A stretch of 64,000 nt of DNA from Pseudoalteromonas luteoviolacea (GTDB lineage Bacteria > Pseudomonadota > Gammaproteobacteria > Enterobacterales > Alteromonadaceae). The notes under the pieces were generated by a model. The model made no database searches. It was not told the DNA's origin and was given only the letters and a program-made list of their open reading frames with translations. Below, piece after piece: positions 1 to 8,577 of the stretch. Location: the NCBI RefSeq assembly GCF_021654285.1, contig NZ_JAKFZS010000006.1:62001-126000 (forward strand), given 5' to 3'. The translations under genes and the position numbers were made by a program. Position 1 is the stretch's first letter. Each line of letters begins with the position of its first letter.

Positions 1-352
1 CTTCTGACAGTGTCATATCAATGATGAGATCTTGAGGTTGTAATTTTAACTCAATACCTTGCGCCGAAAACTCTTCTGGTGTGATGGCTTTTTCACCTTG
101 AGTGGTAAGCCACATAATAACATCTTGGCTTAGTTGAGGGCTTAGTTGCTGTTTAAACTCAGCAGCAGAGACGGATTTTAGTTCAAAGCCGTCTGTGGTG
201 GCAGAAATTTGCCCCACCTCGGCAAGATATAGCCGTACTGGAAAGTCCATCTCGAATGAGGCTGAAAAAACACGAGTAGCCCAGAATAACAGAAGTGTGA
301 TTAACACACTTCGCAAACGAGTAGGCCAGATATAAGCGCCTATTTTAAACAT
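1..352 (-). CDS. Fimbrial outer-membrane usher, N-terminal part (cut by window edge)
   Basis: The reading frame opens at ATG 352 and stays open to the left edge, giving the first 117 codons. A basic, hydrophobic leader (about residues 10-31, ending in a small-residue site near VFSAS) looks like a Sec signal peptide. The mature start (MDFPVRLYLAEVGQIS, then a segment with Gly-Ile-Glu-Leu followed by QPQDL) resembles the periplasmic N-terminal domain of pilus ushers, which binds chaperone-subunit complexes. It follows the periplasmic chaperone gene by 8 bp on the same strand, the usual chaperone-usher order. The usher assignment rests mainly on this neighbour. No beta-barrel is visible because most of the gene lies outside the window. 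Confidence 0.6.
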   Translation of the reverse strand, partial: MFKIGAYIWPTRLRSVLITLLLFWATRVFSASFEMDFPVRLYLAEVGQISATTDGFELKSVSAAEFKQQLSPQLSQDVIMWLTTQGEKAITPEEFSAQGIELKLQPQDLIIDMTLSE

Positions 353-360
353 GGGCTAAA

Positions 361-1056
361 TTACTTTTGATTAAATAGGTTGATCAGCTTTGCGCTTTTA
401 CTTGGCTTCTCATTTAGAATAGACTGCAAGTCAACTTCCATTTTATGTCCCGGCATAATAAAGCGACCAGAGGTAATAGATTGAAGCTGTGCCCATTCGA
501 TATTAGTTTCGCCATTATGGAATTGATAATCAAAGGTCGACAAATCTAAAACGCGCTTCCCAGAATTGGCAATTGTGAGAGTACAATCTTCAATTTTTTC
601 ACACTGGACAGAGCTTTGTGCTTGCGCATTTATTCCTTCTGGACTGACAAATACCAGAGTGGCGAAATTAAAGACCATTTTTACCCCAGATTTGTCATCT
701 TCTTCAGGTAAAGGAAGCTGCTTAAAAACGATGCGGTATGAGTGTGTTTCTTTTAGCTCTGGTGAGCCTAAGTATTTGGCGCGAAATACTTGATAGCTGT
801 TTGCTGCAACTTCGACCTGTGGAGGAAGTACGATGAAATCATCTTCTGCTGGTACAAGTACTTCCTGCTGGTTTTCATCAAATGTACGTTTATATACTTC
901 TATTTCGATTGGTAATGTGTTCTCACTGGGATTTTGCAGTCGGTAAGTAACCAATGACTTTTTACCATGTGCTGCAAGGTCAACAATCATAGGTTGAACT
1001 TGATAGGCCAAGGTAGGGAGTGATAACGAGAAAAGTAAAAACATAAATAAACGCAT
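361..1056 (-). CDS. Pilus assembly periplasmic chaperone
   Basis: A secreted two-domain, immunoglobulin-like chaperone that would hold pilin subunits in the periplasm and hand them to the usher. After the signal peptide (MRLFMFLLFSLSLPTLA) come the early strand 'VQPMIVDLAAHGKKSLVTYRLQNPSE', the YQVFRAKY strand and the SYRIVFKQLPLPE stretch typical of chaperones for chaperone-usher pili. I chose ATG 1056 rather than the upstream codon at 1074 because GGAAG lies at proper distance and the signal peptide starts cleanly there. It is the first gene of an operon with the partial usher. No pilin gene is seen upstream, so subunits are expected beyond the left edge. Confidence 0.8.
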   Translation of the reverse strand: MRLFMFLLFSLSLPTLAYQVQPMIVDLAAHGKKSLVTYRLQNPSENTLPIEIEVYKRTFDENQQEVLVPAEDDFIVLPPQVEVAANSYQVFRAKYLGSPELKETHSYRIVFKQLPLPEEDDKSGVKMVFNFATLVFVSPEGINAQAQSSVQCEKIEDCTLTIANSGKRVLDLSTFDYQFHNGETNIEWAQLQSITSGRFIMPGHKMEVDLQSILNEKPSKSAKLINLFNQK

Positions 1057-1074
1057 TTGACTTCCAACAAACAA

Positions 1075-1506
1075 GCTTGAATATAAAATTTGCTATACGA
1101 TACCTTTCCTAGTTTCTAACACAAGCATAATTTGTGTACTTATGAGAAATAAGTATTAGTAGTTTAATCGATTTTGAGTATGAAACAGATTTTTATCAGA
1201 TCGACTATTTGATTAGAAGCATGCATGGCAGTCGTCTTTAATTTTTCATCGTTCAGGTTCAGGCTCTAAACTACTGTGCAATTTCCTAAAATAATATACT
1301 TTTTTAGAGTTTTATTATGTGCTCGCTAGAACGAATTTTGGATATCGAGGTTTAACTTTTGATTGAGCACGATACTAAACAAGCCTTTATTTGGATAAGT
1401 TGATATAGATGACTTATTAAATATTTCATCTTATTTGTTAGTAAGTTGACATTAAAGTTGATTTTTATTGACTATAGGTTGTGCAAAATAATAACAAGGA
1501 ATTGGC
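1075..1506. other. Gene-free divergent intergenic region
   Basis: 432 AT-rich bases between the divergently transcribed pilus operon and the S41 peptidase gene. No open frame with a ribosome site was found. A TTGACA at 1446-1451 followed after 18 bases by GACTAT (1470-1475) could be the -35/-10 of the plus-strand gene; an AAGGA ribosome site lies at 1496-1500. Nothing else recognisable. Confidence 0.5.
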
Positions 1507-3291
1507 ATGACAACAAAATATATGAGCTTCGGGGCGTGTGCGCTCGCATTAATTACTATCAGTAGTACGTCTTATGCAAGTAATAAATTTGCGCAAGCAT
1601 CATCAGATTTCGTTTTCGATAAAGATCAGTACCAAGCAGCATTGCCTGATATTCTTGAGTTTAGTGAATTAGTACACAGGGTGCGTTATTACTATCCCAG
1701 TCATGCTGTATCAAATACACAATGGGAAGACTTTTTAGAACATAGCATTAGTAAGATGGTGGAAGCGCCTACTACACAAAGGTTAGAGACGGGACTGTCG
1801 CTGTTAAAGAAGGTTGCACCGCATATTTATAGCAATTCAAACCAGCTGCCAACATTCAATGATACCGACGTTGTAAATACGTGGATAAATATTGGCGCTA
1901 GAACAATGAATGGTAATTTTCGAGTCATGCAGACCTTTGAGTATGGCAGTATTTCAAGTTGGGACGTGACATCTAAACGTGATGTATACGCTGATGTATA
2001 TGCTGGGCAATCCATCTATTGGCCACTTTATTTAGAATATCAGCAAGGTCTAAGCGGGCAGGCTTACACATCTTCCAATTTGGGTACTTCTTTGGCTTCC
2101 CCCCCAAAATGTATGGCTGCATTGAGTATGATATGGGGAGAAATCAATCATTTTTGGCCTTATTTTGAACAGGTTCCGGTCAATTGGAAAAATAGCCATG
2201 AAAATTTACTCACAGCCTGTACAGGGGCAGCGGCAAATATAGAACGTGAAGTGCAAAGAGAGTTTACTAAACTTCAAGACAATCACCTTTTTATTATGCT
2301 GCCAGAGCAGTTTTCTAAATTTGGTGACTATCGACTTCCGCTTGATTTAGAGTACATTGATGGCAAAGCCATCTTAAGTAAAAAAACGCATTATTTGACT
2401 TTACAAGCAGATATTGGAGATGAATTAATTGCGATTGATGACGTATCAATAGAAGATCTTATCAATGCTGAGTTAGGCAAAACATTTAGAAGCCCGCATG
2501 TTGAAAAAAGAATTGCTGTTTCTAGGTTTCATCGCAGTTATAAAACCCCGGAGCTTGTTAAGCTGACCTTTAAAAAGTTATCTGGTGAAATATTTACAAC
2601 CACAACGGGCACCGTACATAAAGATGTGATGGGGCCACTACATGATCATCTACCAGAACAGCCTTTGCTAGCAGATCTCGGTGATGGCGTCGTTTTATTT
2701 AGACTGTTTAAAATGGCTGATGAAGCAGAGTTAGAGCAAGCGGTAGAGGCGTTAAAAAGCGCCAAAGGGATAGTGCTAGACATGCGCAATTATCCTAGTA
2801 ACTTCTCGTTGACGTTAAGGTTTTTAAGTTATTTTACAGATAAACTCACAACGGTAGGGCCTTTTATTGTTGCAGCTCAGAGATTACCAGAACAAGCGGA
2901 CTCCGTTGTATTATCAGAGCCACCAAGATTGCCTGATACCGAAAAGCTGTTCAACGTGCCTACAGTTGTCATGAGTGAGCGGAAAAATCAAAGCGCCGGT
3001 GAGCATATGCTGATGTTTGTCCAAAGTATGGGGTTCCCAATTATCGGAGAAGTAACAAGTGGTATTAATGGAGACATCATGGTTGGTGAAGTGTTTAAAG
3101 GTGATAACGACAGTGCGATTACATACGTGTATACCAGTAAACGCTCCGATCAAGTGGATGGCAGTAAGCTGATTGGCGTAGGTATTCAGCCTGATCACTT
3201 GGTACCAGTTACGCAACTATCATTTGCTACAAACAATGATATTCAATTAGAAAAAGCCCGACAAGTGCTTGATGATATGATGGGAAATTAG
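1507..3291 (+). CDS. Secreted S41-family (C-terminal processing type) peptidase
   Basis: 594 residues with a Sec signal peptide (first ~25 residues). A PDZ-like segment (about 290-330, 'ADIGDELIAIDDVSIEDL') precedes a tail-specific-protease core: 'AKGIVLDMRNYPS' near 418-432 matches the usual GxxxDLRxNxG strand, and NQSAGEH places the expected nucleophilic Ser at residue 496 inside the S41 'SAxE' motif. The protein is probably periplasmic. Its native substrate cannot be told. It is monocistronic, with a good AAGGA site 7 bp before ATG 1507. The core is diverged (no GG after the RNYP loop), so the activity should be treated as likely rather than certain. Confidence 0.75.
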   Translation: MTTKYMSFGACALALITISSTSYASNKFAQASSDFVFDKDQYQAALPDILEFSELVHRVRYYYPSHAVSNTQWEDFLEHSISKMVEAPTTQRLETGLSLLKKVAPHIYSNSNQLPTFNDTDVVNTWINIGARTMNGNFRVMQTFEYGSISSWDVTSKRDVYADVYAGQSIYWPLYLEYQQGLSGQAYTSSNLGTSLASPPKCMAALSMIWGEINHFWPYFEQVPVNWKNSHENLLTACTGAAANIEREVQREFTKLQDNHLFIMLPEQFSKFGDYRLPLDLEYIDGKAILSKKTHYLTLQADIGDELIAIDDVSIEDLINAELGKTFRSPHVEKRIAVSRFHRSYKTPELVKLTFKKLSGEIFTTTTGTVHKDVMGPLHDHLPEQPLLADLGDGVVLFRLFKMADEAELEQAVEALKSAKGIVLDMRNYPSNFSLTLRFLSYFTDKLTTVGPFIVAAQRLPEQADSVVLSEPPRLPDTEKLFNVPTVVMSERKNQSAGEHMLMFVQSMGFPIIGEVTSGINGDIMVGEVFKGDNDSAITYVYTSKRSDQVDGSKLIGVGIQPDHLVPVTQLSFATNNDIQLEKARQVLDDMMGN

Positions 3292-3306
3292 ATATAAGTA
3301 GAGTAG

Positions 3307-3330
3307 ATATGGCGCCAAATGGCGCCATAT
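3307..3330. terminator. Perfect 10-bp hairpin between convergent genes
   Basis: ATATGGCGCC / GGCGCCATAT with a four-base AAAT loop, a perfect inverted repeat. It lies between the stop of the S41 peptidase (plus) and the stop of the last dar-operon gene (minus), so it can end transcription from both sides. There is no long T-run on either strand, so it may be a weak or factor-assisted terminator. Confidence 0.6.
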
Positions 3331-3347
3331 AGATATGTAGAGTAAGG

Positions 3348-4865
3348 TTAGGCCTCAAATTGGCTTGTTAAAATAAACTCTTTAATACCATTATCAAGTT
3401 TATCTAAATCTTCCCATTCGCTATAAATGTCTTCCAGCATGTGTATTTCGTCAATGCATTCACCACCTTGATATTTCATGATGATGGGATGCAAAAAGCC
3501 ATGTGTTGAAAACTTGGGTTTTTCGCTCTCATCTTTTGGCAGTTTGTAACTGAATTCAAGCGTATAGCCACTGAAGTTTTTAAATAACTCATCTTGTTCA
3601 AAGACTAATTTAGGGATACTTTCGTAAAACTGAAAGTTATTCTGCGCATCAAGTGCGTAAACATCATATACGTTACCAAATAAAAACCAGATGGTGGTTG
3701 CACGTCGAATTTGCTCGCTGATGGCATCATATAAATCTGTTTCTGCTGTGATTGTTTGCTTAGCTTGCCATGTGCGATTTTGGAGCTTGTTCACCAGTAT
3801 CTCGGCCAGCGTTTGTGCATTGTGTCGAATGCCATGTACAAAGGGGGTAGAGGAGTCTTTGTAATCATTGCACTGCATATTCGCGCCACAGAAAAACAGA
3901 TTATCAATATTGGTACTTTGCCATTGATGGTTGAGCTTGGGGAATTTGTCCATCAAGCATAAGTCAGGCTTTAAATCAGCACTATAGTGATCAAAATTGC
4001 ATTTAAAGCCACTGCAATTGACGATATGATCGTAAGTGTTGAGCTCCCGCTCTCCATCCTCTGAGAAAATCATATCCACTAAGTATTGGCCTTGCTCGGT
4101 CGGTTTAATTGACGCAATGGTGCCGTTTAGGATGGCATTTTGTTGCTTGAGGAAAAAGGTATCTAAAAAACCTTGATTGACTGAGCGCAAGTGCCCTGGG
4201 TAGTGGCTAACCCATGCAAAATTAAAGTCTTTAGGGCTTATTACATGCGTATTCGCTGATACTTCCATCAGGCTGTCAGCCGTTTCAAAAGCAGAGTTTC
4301 CTTTACCAAGGATCAAGATGCGTTTATTTTTAAATTGAGAGACGTCATTGCTCATTTCTGTGTAGGGGATCACATGCTCGATACCATCAATGTTAGGCAC
4401 ATTTAACTCACCAATACCGGTTGCATCGACTAAGATATCAGCGTTGTAAGTTTTGTTGTTACGGCAGTTAATTACAAATTGCGAGTTGGTTTTTGTTATT
4501 GAATCGACATGGGTATTAAATTGGATGGGTAATTCATAGCGTGTGGCAAATTGAGCCATATACTCGACCAGCTTATCACTACTCGGGTAGTAACTTTGGT
4601 CAAAGTCCTTAAATGAAAAGTCATCATCATCATTGAGCAATGAATTCCAATCCCAACGCAGGTTTTTGGTTTTATCGTCGAATCCGGTATGCACTTTATT
4701 TATTGAAATAAGTTTGCGATGTACAGGGTATGTAGCGAAGAAGCTACCTGGAATATCGGCGCGTTCAAGCACAACATGAGACACGCCTGCTTTGTTTAAA
4801 AAGTAACTGAGCTGCATCCCGGCAGGGCCTGCGCCAATGATAACAACTTGGTGGTTTGACTCCAT
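3348..4865 (-). CDS. FOXRED2-like FAD-dependent oxidoreductase, last gene of the darobactin operon
   Basis: 505 residues. A Rossmann FAD motif GAGPAG is at 11-16, followed by PGSFFATYPVHRKLISINK (about 39-57), which I recognise from the FOXRED2 family. A second nucleotide motif GKGNSA is at 187-192 and an ATG/SGF segment follows. This is the two-dinucleotide-fold layout of flavin monooxygenase-like enzymes, but the FMO signature FxGxxxHxxxF is not seen. The start was set at ATG 4865: AAGGAG stands 8 bases before it, while the longer frame begins with GTG at 4874. It lies 2 bp behind the ABC exporter, so it is co-transcribed with the dar genes. It could oxidise the peptide product, recycle a redox partner or protect the producer; the sequence does not decide. 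It is not part of the basic darABCDE set. Confidence 0.8.
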   Translation of the reverse strand: MESNHQVVIIGAGPAGMQLSYFLNKAGVSHVVLERADIPGSFFATYPVHRKLISINKVHTGFDDKTKNLRWDWNSLLNDDDDFSFKDFDQSYYPSSDKLVEYMAQFATRYELPIQFNTHVDSITKTNSQFVINCRNNKTYNADILVDATGIGELNVPNIDGIEHVIPYTEMSNDVSQFKNKRILILGKGNSAFETADSLMEVSANTHVISPKDFNFAWVSHYPGHLRSVNQGFLDTFFLKQQNAILNGTIASIKPTEQGQYLVDMIFSEDGERELNTYDHIVNCSGFKCNFDHYSADLKPDLCLMDKFPKLNHQWQSTNIDNLFFCGANMQCNDYKDSSTPFVHGIRHNAQTLAEILVNKLQNRTWQAKQTITAETDLYDAISEQIRRATTIWFLFGNVYDVYALDAQNNFQFYESIPKLVFEQDELFKNFSGYTLEFSYKLPKDESEKPKFSTHGFLHPIIMKYQGGECIDEIHMLEDIYSEWEDLDKLDNGIKEFILTSQFEA

Positions 4866-4867
4866 TA

Positions 4868-6607
4868 TTAACACTCCTTTTGTAATGACTTAGTCTGTTC
4901 ACTGATTTTTATAAAGTGTTCGTTGGTAATGATTTGATTGGGTGGCTGAGCAGCCGCAATTTTACCTTTTTCGATGACTAGCACCTGATCAGACAGATTG
5001 ATACTGTTTAAGTTGTGTGTGATGACAAGGACGATTTTATTCCTCGCGATTTCTCTTAGGTGCTGATGCAGTATCGATTCTGTGGCCCTGTCCAAAGAGT
5101 TAGTGGCTTCGTCAAGTATGAGTATGCCGCAGTCACTGTATAGTGCTCTTGCAATGGCAAGGCGTTGTTTTTCGCCACCGGACAAATTGTTGGCATTAGT
5201 ACTGATATTACTGTCGATTGTGATCTGATTGTTTTTTATAACACGGTCAAACTGTGAGAGTGCAAGTGCGCGGTTAAGCCTCAGCTCATCAATCTTTTTA
5301 TCGTTATCGACAAGCGTAATATTTTGCCAAATTGTGCCATTGAAAAAAAATGGGTCTTGCTCAATCAGTGCTATGTGTTTGTGTGGATTGCCTTGTTGTG
5401 ATTTTGCTTCAGCATCAGACAATAAGATTTTGCCTTGGTAGTTATAATACAGCCCAGAAATGAGTTTGATCAGTGTACTTTTTCCAGAGCCAGAGCGACC
5501 GACAATGGAGTAAATATGATTGCGCTGAAAAGTGTAGTTGATCCCATCGAGGGCTTTGTCTTTATTATTCTGATAGCTAAACGACAAATCACAAAGTGAT
5601 ATATGCTTGATATCTTTGGCTGGTTTTGTGCTGATGGCGTGCAATTCGTAGTCACATTGCAATAACGTTTCTAAGTTGTTGATTGCACTTTTTGCTTTGG
5701 CAGTCACGGTATTAATATCGCTGATCGAGGCAAATGAATATGACATTAAAAGCAATACCATAACAAAAGCGACCAACTCACCTGATGCCATTGCCCCTGA
5801 AATGACGTTATGCCCGCCTATCCAAAGCACCAAGATAACACTTGAAAATCCGCCAAATATAATCAAGCCTGAGACAATAGACTCTAATGAGTGCAGCCTT
5901 TTTGTCGCGCGGTAGACGTCACTTGCTTTTGACTCTATTTGTTTGGAGAGTAACCCTTCCATTTTGTGCACTTTGATAGATTGGATACCACTGAGAGATT
6001 CAATGATGGCGGCGTTGAGCATAGAGACCATCTCTCGTTTATGATTATTGGCTTGTGAGACTTTTTGGCTGATACGAAAGATCATTAAGATCACCACAGG
6101 CACGGCAACGATAGAAACGAAGGTCATATAGATATTGGTAGCAAGCAAATAGATAAATCCACACAGCAAGGTGGCAGATGCTTGTATTAAAATACTCAAA
6201 ACAAAGTGGACATAGACATTAATGGCTTTGATGTCGTAATCGACATTAGAATACAGTTTAGACGGCGCTGTTTGGTCAAAGAGTTGCTGTTGCTTATACA
6301 TTAACCGGCCAATGGCAAAGCTCATCAACTTGGTGCTCATCATTTCTTTGACATCAAATACGAGTTTTTGTCTCAGGGCATTGCTTGCTACAAAGGTAAG
6401 TAACAGAAGTAAAATGATGGCAACAAATTGGTTCAGTTTGGTTGTAGTGACCTCTTGTTTAAACAGCAGCTCAACGGTATAAGCAATCCCAAATGAGCTG
6501 CAAACGACAAGGACGTTTAGCATAACAATACACGTTATTGCCCAGTAGCGTTTGGCACATAACGACTTCAGTTTTTGATAAACGGCCCCTTCTACATTGA
6601 ATTGCAT
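4868..6607 (-). CDS. Type-I ABC exporter (fused membrane and ATPase domains)
   Basis: About 579 residues: an N-terminal block with six hydrophobic segments (roughly residues 20-305) and a C-terminal nucleotide-binding domain with Walker A GRSGSGKST (about 370-378), signature LSGGEKQRLAIARAL and Walker B ILILDEATNSLD. There is no C39 peptidase domain, so it would export rather than cleave a peptide. It starts 4 bp after darE (ATG 6607; a TTG at 6628 overlapping darE is an alternative, neither with a strong ribosome site). It is a second, independent exporter in the operon besides DarBCD, so it may export the mature peptide across the inner membrane or give self-resistance. Substrate assignment is by context only. 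Confidence 0.82.
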   Translation of the reverse strand: MQFNVEGAVYQKLKSLCAKRYWAITCIVMLNVLVVCSSFGIAYTVELLFKQEVTTTKLNQFVAIILLLLLTFVASNALRQKLVFDVKEMMSTKLMSFAIGRLMYKQQQLFDQTAPSKLYSNVDYDIKAINVYVHFVLSILIQASATLLCGFIYLLATNIYMTFVSIVAVPVVILMIFRISQKVSQANNHKREMVSMLNAAIIESLSGIQSIKVHKMEGLLSKQIESKASDVYRATKRLHSLESIVSGLIIFGGFSSVILVLWIGGHNVISGAMASGELVAFVMVLLLMSYSFASISDINTVTAKAKSAINNLETLLQCDYELHAISTKPAKDIKHISLCDLSFSYQNNKDKALDGINYTFQRNHIYSIVGRSGSGKSTLIKLISGLYYNYQGKILLSDAEAKSQQGNPHKHIALIEQDPFFFNGTIWQNITLVDNDKKIDELRLNRALALSQFDRVIKNNQITIDSNISTNANNLSGGEKQRLAIARALYSDCGILILDEATNSLDRATESILHQHLREIARNKIVLVITHNLNSINLSDQVLVIEKGKIAAAQPPNQIITNEHFIKISEQTKSLQKEC

Positions 6608-6611
6608 ATGT

Positions 6612-7898
6612 TTAAATCGACTCTTCAATGACTTTTAATAATTTGCCTGTGCCACAACATTTATCGTCGTAGTCTTCTACATGTCGGGCATTGATTACAC
6701 GATCATGAGGGCAACCGCCATTACAAATTGAAAACCACTTACATTCATGCATGCGAGAGTGTGACTCAACCTCTTCTTGTACTGAGGTTTGGTTATGCTT
6801 GGAGTTGGCTAGCAGCGTGGCTAAATCTGAATCCAGCAATGAACCATAAATACTACCTATGTCGCCAACATATTTATCACAGGGCGACACGTCCCCGTTT
6901 GGCTCGATGGTAATGATCTCTTGTGAACAGTTGCCAGCCCAATAACAGGCAGAGAGTTGTTTGCTTCTGTCTGCTAATACGTCCATAAAGTTTTCGAACA
7001 TGCGGATCTGAATAATGCCGCGATATTGGGCATGCCAAACGGTATAAACTCGACTTAAAAACTCGATATACTCTTTGTAACTAATATAGGCATCGCCAAT
7101 ATCATCGCCGGGCTGTGCGCGGTTATCAGGAACAATGTTTAAAAACTCAATGTCATTGAGCTCAATCGATGCGAGGTAACTGAGCAACCGCTGCGGACTT
7201 ATATTGTACACATCTCTATCAACGACGATCAGTGCGCCATAGGGGATCCCATATTCTTGCAAACGCTTGATCCCTTCGGCAACTTTCAGACTAGTCGGGC
7301 GTCCACGGACATCTAGCCGACGGGTATCGTTGATCTCAGGTACCCCATCAAAGCTAATTCCAACGGCCATGCCAATACCCTGTAAAAAGGTGAGCCATTC
7401 TTTTGAGATATTCACCGCATTTGATTGCATCGTATTGGTAATAAAATGATCTTTGCGTTTAAACTGCTCTTGCAGCCAGATCAGTTTTTTGAAAAATGCA
7501 GGACGTAATAGTGTGACTTCGCCACCATGCCATACGAACTCGACCCTTGAGACATTGGGAATAGCCAAGATGCGCTTTACAATGGAAATGAGGTTTTCAA
7601 ATTTGACCGTTTGGTTTGGTCCCTCAGCCCATGAGTGGCAATAAGTACACCTGAGATTGCACAGTCGTGTGGCTTTTAGTACCACAACTACTTTGCTTGC
7701 GTTGAGTGGTTTGGCTTCAAAATAGGCGTTCTTCTCTCGTTTAAATAACGCAAGTTCTTCTTCATCAAGCATTTCACTGGCTGGGATTTCGCCTATCAAT
7801 TGTGACGCTAAACGAGAGTATTGGTAATCCGTTAATTCTAGCTGATTGACGGGATTAACGGGTTCTTCTATTACTTTGACGGAAATATCTCCGAGCAT
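6612..7898 (-). CDS. darE: Radical SAM/SPASM darobactin maturase DarE
   Basis: 428 residues. The radical SAM cluster motif is C80-x3-C84-x2-C87 (CNLRCTYC). A SPASM-type C-terminal region carries Cys 318, 324, 340, 386, 392, 396, 414 and 415 for auxiliary Fe-S clusters. In the known pathway DarE makes both bicyclic links of darobactin, the Trp-Trp ether and the Trp-Lys carbon-carbon bond. The assignment here rests on the precursor upstream with the exact darobactin core and on the gene order precursor, permease, adaptor, ATPase, maturase. GGGAG lies about 9 bases before ATG 7898. The gene is 12 bp after darD. Family alternatives (other cyclophane maturases) are made unlikely by the core sequence. 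Confidence 0.9.
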   Translation of the reverse strand: MLGDISVKVIEEPVNPVNQLELTDYQYSRLASQLIGEIPASEMLDEEELALFKREKNAYFEAKPLNASKVVVVLKATRLCNLRCTYCHSWAEGPNQTVKFENLISIVKRILAIPNVSRVEFVWHGGEVTLLRPAFFKKLIWLQEQFKRKDHFITNTMQSNAVNISKEWLTFLQGIGMAVGISFDGVPEINDTRRLDVRGRPTSLKVAEGIKRLQEYGIPYGALIVVDRDVYNISPQRLLSYLASIELNDIEFLNIVPDNRAQPGDDIGDAYISYKEYIEFLSRVYTVWHAQYRGIIQIRMFENFMDVLADRSKQLSACYWAGNCSQEIITIEPNGDVSPCDKYVGDIGSIYGSLLDSDLATLLANSKHNQTSVQEEVESHSRMHECKWFSICNGGCPHDRVINARHVEDYDDKCCGTGKLLKVIEESI

Positions 7899-7910
7899 GA
7901 TGTATTCTCC

Positions 7911-8576
7911 CTAAATGACCAGTTCACCTTGAACCATTTTTACTTGCCGATTGGCCATGCTCGCCGCTTTGTCGCTGTGCGTTACCATGACGATTGTGGC
8001 ATCGCAGGCGGTATTTGCATGGTGTAGAATATCGAGTACTGTTTGCCCTGTTTTCTCATCCAAGTTACCTGTTGGCTCATCGGCTAAAATGATGCTGGGC
8101 TGACATGCCATGGTTCTGGCAATGGCAACACGTTGCTGCTGTCCACCTGAGAGCTGGCTTGGATAGTGGTCGCGCCGCGATGCTAGAGATAGCTTGTCTA
8201 GTTCTTGTTCCGCTAAAACCATGCGCTCTTTTAGCTCCACCCCTCTGAATTTAAGAGGCAGCATCACGTTTTCGATCACACTTAAATCTGGGATCAAATT
8301 GAATGACTGGAATACATACCCTAAGTGCTCACGACGGTATTTGAGCTTCTTTTTTTGGGATATGCCCGCAACGCTTGTGCCGTTTAGTTCTATGAGACCT
8401 TCATCAATATCTGAAAAAAGGCCTATCGCATTGAGTAGCGTTGATTTACCAGATCCCGATTTGCCTGTAATAGCCAAAAATTCGCCTTTTTCGACCTGTA
8501 ATGACACGTTGTTGAGTGCAGTCGTTTTTAACTTTTTGGTGTAAAAATGCTTGTATACATTTTCTAATTTGATCAT
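7911..8576 (-). CDS. darD: ABC transporter ATPase of the DarBCD exporter
   Basis: 221 residues of a MacB/LolD-type ATPase: Walker A GKSGSGKSTLLN, the Q-loop segment YVFQSFNLIPDLSV, signature LSGGQQQRVAIARTM and Walker B IILADEPTGNLDE. The start is ATG 8576, one base after the stop of the adaptor gene; the longer frame to 8642 runs inside darC and gives no matching sequence. It would power the DarB permease for export of the darobactin peptide through a MacAB-TolC-like path; the outer-membrane channel is not encoded here. Confidence 0.9.
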   Translation of the reverse strand: MIKLENVYKHFYTKKLKTTALNNVSLQVEKGEFLAITGKSGSGKSTLLNAIGLFSDIDEGLIELNGTSVAGISQKKKLKYRREHLGYVFQSFNLIPDLSVIENVMLPLKFRGVELKERMVLAEQELDKLSLASRRDHYPSQLSGGQQQRVAIARTMACQPSIILADEPTGNLDEKTGQTVLDILHHANTACDATIVMVTHSDKAASMANRQVKMVQGELVI

Positions 8577-8577
8577 G

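Noticed and set aside
4868..6628. TTG 6628 as start of the ABC exporter
   Set aside because: It would overlap darE by 17 bp without a ribosome site; ATG 6607 directly after the darE stop is simpler, although this is not settled.
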